Assembly: GCA_013115135.1 (NCBI GenBank)
Contig: JABANP010000124.1
Span: 61,230-125,229, forward strand
Direction: 5' to 3'
From: Perkinsus olseni
Taxonomy: Eukaryota > Perkinsozoa > Perkinsida > Perkinsidae
DNA: 64,000 nucleotides
The translations under genes were made by a program, and so were the position numbers. Positions 61,130 to 64,000 of this stretch are shown in pieces. The notes beneath the pieces were generated by a model. The model worked only from the letters and a program-made list of their open reading frames with translations, did no database searches and was not told the origin of the DNA. The number at the start of each line of letters is the position of its first letter. Within the stretch, counting starts at the first letter, position 1.

Positions 61130-63059
61130 GTCAGCGGTCATCTATTAGGACTGAGAGTGTCTATCAACGAATACAATCCCAAGTCTCTCTGGGGACTTAC
61201 CTCGGGATATCGTTGAAGACAAACTCTAGTCCTACCTCCACATCGAGGGATTGGGCTAGGAAGGGCGCGAAAATATAAGACCAAAAGCCTTGAAAGTCGC
61301 CTTTCCGGTCCCGTCGAGTAGCCACATGCTGTCATTGCCCTTCACGGTATTCAGAGTCAACTTTAAGGAAGCACCGACGCTTCCTTTAGGAATAGATCTC
61401 TCGATGCCCGCTGAAACGTTGAAGCCGACGTTCATAGATTTCTTGGCATACACGTAGCTAGTTGGCGCTGGACCAGCGTCTGCGTCCAAGACGTTTTTGT
61501 TGGCGATGTAGAACTTAATGTGAGGTTCGGCTACGAAGCTGTTCTGCAAGGTACCAAGCATGCCGGGCTGAGGCAGTTCCACGTCGTAGGTCTTTAGAGA
61601 GAAGGCCCAGGGTGGCTGAAATATTTCAAAGTGAAATATTTCAAGAAAGTTTCAGTGAAATATTTCAAATATTTCACCGGAAAAAATTTCAGTGAAATTT
61701 TCACTTTTTACGAAATTTTAGCGATTTTGGCCTATTTCGGCCGTTTTTGGCCATTTCCCGTCAAGTTGCCGATACTCAACACAAACAGTGCAGTAGATTT
61801 CTCAGTACACCTCATTCACAGATTGTAAACACGTGGACTCAACTTCCGAACGTCTAGGACGTTTCTTCGTCTTCGTCAGCAGCGCCTTCTTCCTCGAGGA
61901 GCCGGCTGGTGCTCCACCTGGGAGAGATTTTCGGTGACACATTTCTGAGGTGGACTACCTCGGAAATGCGTCTCTGGAAATTTACTGAAAAGATTTGAAA
62001 ATTTTTAAAAAAAATTGAATTTTTCAATCTTATTGAAAAAATGCTCCCTAGTACCGCACGGACGTTGCTGCATCATGCAGCAACGTCTTGTGCGTGTGTG
62101 GCAGATTTGGTCTATAGTATAGACTCTATACTTGGTACCGGAGAACCCGGCCACCCCCAGCGACGATGACGCTTATAGATCTAGGGGGGAACAACTACTG
62201 AGGAATACCAGACCGGAACTGCACCGCATCGGTGATAGCACAATTAGTGCAAAATGCACGTAGCACCCATTATACGTGGCGCGCGCGCCACGCCCCGCTG
62301 CTCTTGAAGAACAGCTCTTCTACCTACTGCACAAGCTGGGAACGCACTATCGGCCAGACTAGATAGTATCCGGTGGCTACCATCCACAAGCCTGAGAGCC
62401 CATATGAGTGGAAAGCTCTATGAAACCGGCTCAAAATCACTTAAAATGGCTTTTGAAGAAAAATTTCAGAAAATTTCAGAAAAATTCTGAAAAATTCAGA
62501 AATATTTCACTTGAAATATTTCACGGTGCTGCGGGACTAATCTCAGCCACCCTGAGAAGGCCGCCCCGGCCTTCGCCTTGTTGCCAACAAACAGCAGCTC
62601 TGCTTCGCCGCCCGCGTAAGCCTCTAAGTCACGAGCGTTTGCGCCCTCGTACTCAGCTGCAAAGCCGATAACGGTGTTGTCCTTGGGGTCGTTGACATCG
62701 AAGAAGTCGACTATGGCGGTGATATTTTTTTCGTTACCATTTTGACCGCGTTTACCGTGGAAGCAGAAGGGGTAGTTTGCCGGCCTTACCGCTGGGGTAC
62801 AATTAGGCGGGAATGCGAAGCTTCCATCAGCCGAGACCGATGCTAGCTGGGGGCCAGCACTGAACGAGGCAACTCGCTCCTCGTCCATCTTAACCCAGTA
62901 GGCTTCTAGCGCCTTCAAGGAATTGATCAGCTCTGGTGTCACCACCAAATCGTCGATAACAGCGAGAGGGGGCGCTCCGTGAACACTTTCGAGGCTGCTC
63001 ACGATTGCCTCGGCGAGGGAGAGCAGAGCTAGAAGGGGGACGGACCAACCGACGAGCAT
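61130..63059 (-). CDS. Secreted protein of unknown family
   Basis: The first exon starts MLVGWSVPLLALLSLAEAIV, a clear signal peptide, and continues with LVVTPELINSLKALEAYWVK, FCFHGKRGQNGNEKN and DFFDVNDPKDNTVIGFAAEY. After a long intron (about 62558-61618) an exon has LQNSFVAEPHIKFYIANKNV and GSVGASLKLTLNTVKGNDSM. A 26-nt intron (61281-61256) then joins KAF to AQSLDVEVGLEFVFND in frame. The end near 61130 is uncertain. The mixed beta-rich, low-cysteine sequence gives no function. Confidence 0.65.
61256..61281 (-). other. 26-nt intron
   Basis: GTCTTA to TCCTAG; its removal joins GCT TTT G to CC CAA TCC in frame and avoids the TAG at its end. Confidence 0.6.
61612..62560. repeat. Long intron with inverted ends
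   Basis: The two ends share CAGGGTGGCTGA and GAAATATTTC blocks in inverted orientation (61612-61650 and 62505-62560). The interior has a foldback at 62062-62092 (GACGTTGCTGCAT arms around one C) and an 18-bp palindrome CGTGGCGCGCGCGCCACG at about 62275, which looks like two introner half-cores head to head. Confidence 0.6.
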
Positions 63060-64000
63060 CTTTGAGGATTCGAGGAAACCTTAAAGGGGTAACTGAGAAC
63101 CTTCAAGCAGGCTGCACACACTATAACTCAGTGCAGAGTTGAGCGACAATGTAGCGTGCATGTTGAGCAAAATGATAATGTATAGCGTGGGAGTTCAAGA
63201 CACAGAACGCAAAAAAGTGCTAGTATCTAGCAAGCAGTGAAGACGGTTTGCACCATCATTCAGTAGAGGCGCCTCTGCTTCTCTCTAACACTATTGGGTT
63301 ACCCAATTTGGGTAGAGTCCACCCGGCAGACCGCTTGTCGTCGCGGTCTGCCACGAGGAGTCATGAGAAGAATACCATGGATGCTCAGACCGAACACGCC
63401 TTCGAATAGTGGTAGCAGAGTGTTGGGGGTATGCCGCCCTGGACTGAGTGCGGTGCCATTAAAGTTTCACCGAAGAGGGCTAGCTCGAATGGGCACAAGT
63501 CGAACATAGCGAATATGGGCGTTGCACGTATACTCAGGCTCCTTGGTGGAGCGAGGAGGGCCTCCACGGGAGGCGTGCAAGGCTCGTTGTCTACACGTAG
63601 GCAACACAGAAAAACCAGGGACTCTCCTTTCCTAGACTCCTGAAGATTCACTCTTCCGATAAGGTCCATTACTATGAAGCGTCGAAGCGTGGGAGTTCGT
63701 AACGGAACAAGCATCCCAAATCCAGTGTCATTACGAGTAATGAGTCGTGCGTATGAAACCTCTGGTCTCCGAGATGGGGCAAGGCGCGGTACCGCCGCGT
63801 TAATACCGCGCCAGCGTCGGTTCTCCATCTCCGCTCCGTTCAACGGATTCCGTTGTCTTTATATCGCGCCTCTATGTCTTTCCTCGAGGAGGGTTAAATT
63901 CATATGGTAGACGAAACGCAGTTTGGCAATAGGTGGCGCGGCGAACAAGGCGCGTGTTTGGCAATATGGTAGACAATGGCGGACTCTGCCAGGCGGTTCC
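63060..64000. other. Window end, no recognised gene
   Basis: A short direct repeat TTTGGCAATA with ATGGTAGAC nearby lies at 63903-63975. Open frames near 63400-63840 on both strands overlap each other and have no motifs. Confidence 0.5.

Overview
The window is nuclear DNA of an intron-rich unicellular eukaryote. Coding is split into many short exons bounded by GT and AG, there are no operons, and tRNA genes lie inside protein-gene introns. The genetic code looks standard. The phylum cannot be settled from this sequence: a fused glutamate synthase, a PI4K-beta, SURF1, a SUMO E1 subunit, a ubiquitin protease and an S28 peptidase fit fungi, amoebae, algae or heterotrophic protists.

Layout. Positions 194-20419 (minus) hold one very large gene, NAD(P)H glutamate synthase (GLT1), in roughly 45 exons. 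Its introns contain three near-identical tRNA-Arg(CCU) genes, a tRNA-Arg(UCU), a tandem tRNA-Ser(AGA) array and several tRNA 3'-end fragments. Then on the minus strand come SAE1/AOS1 (23157-26020), a decayed duplicate of its first exon near 27.5 kb, a zinc-finger/coiled-coil protein (27625-28664), unrecognised exons (about 29-33.2 kb), a ubiquitin-specific protease (34339-37537, probably starting near 39.7 kb), a PI4K-beta-like kinase (40799 to about 45.5 kb), SURF1 (45684 to about 46975), a presumably mitochondrial protein (about 47.8-49.2 kb) and a divergent SUMO-like protein (49439-50696). On the plus strand lie an NmrA-type NAD(P)-binding protein (51790-52814) and an S28 serine peptidase (53935-59594). 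A secreted protein of unknown family (about 61.1-63059) is on the minus strand.

The most interesting features are not the genes. (1) Six sites carry the structure expected of excision footprints of a transposon with 8-bp target duplications (hAT-like): two copies of an 8-mer, the bases next to the filler changed to their complements, and a palindromic filler between them. Two of them frameshift the NmrA gene. (2) An 18-bp core, AATTTCGTGGCGCGTGAC, in either orientation, recurs about 20 times, mostly inside introns. Two introns that carry it in opposite orientations are both exactly 47 nt, which suggests introner-like elements. (3) tRNA genes or bare T-arms sit inside introns; one 48-nt intron is largely a tRNA 3' end. 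(4) Several genes have frame breaks (GLT1, PI4K, NmrA), from consensus errors, real decay or both.

The genes share no single pathway. SAE1 and the SUMO-like protein both relate to SUMO conjugation, and the ubiquitin protease to ubiquitin turnover. The rest are housekeeping.
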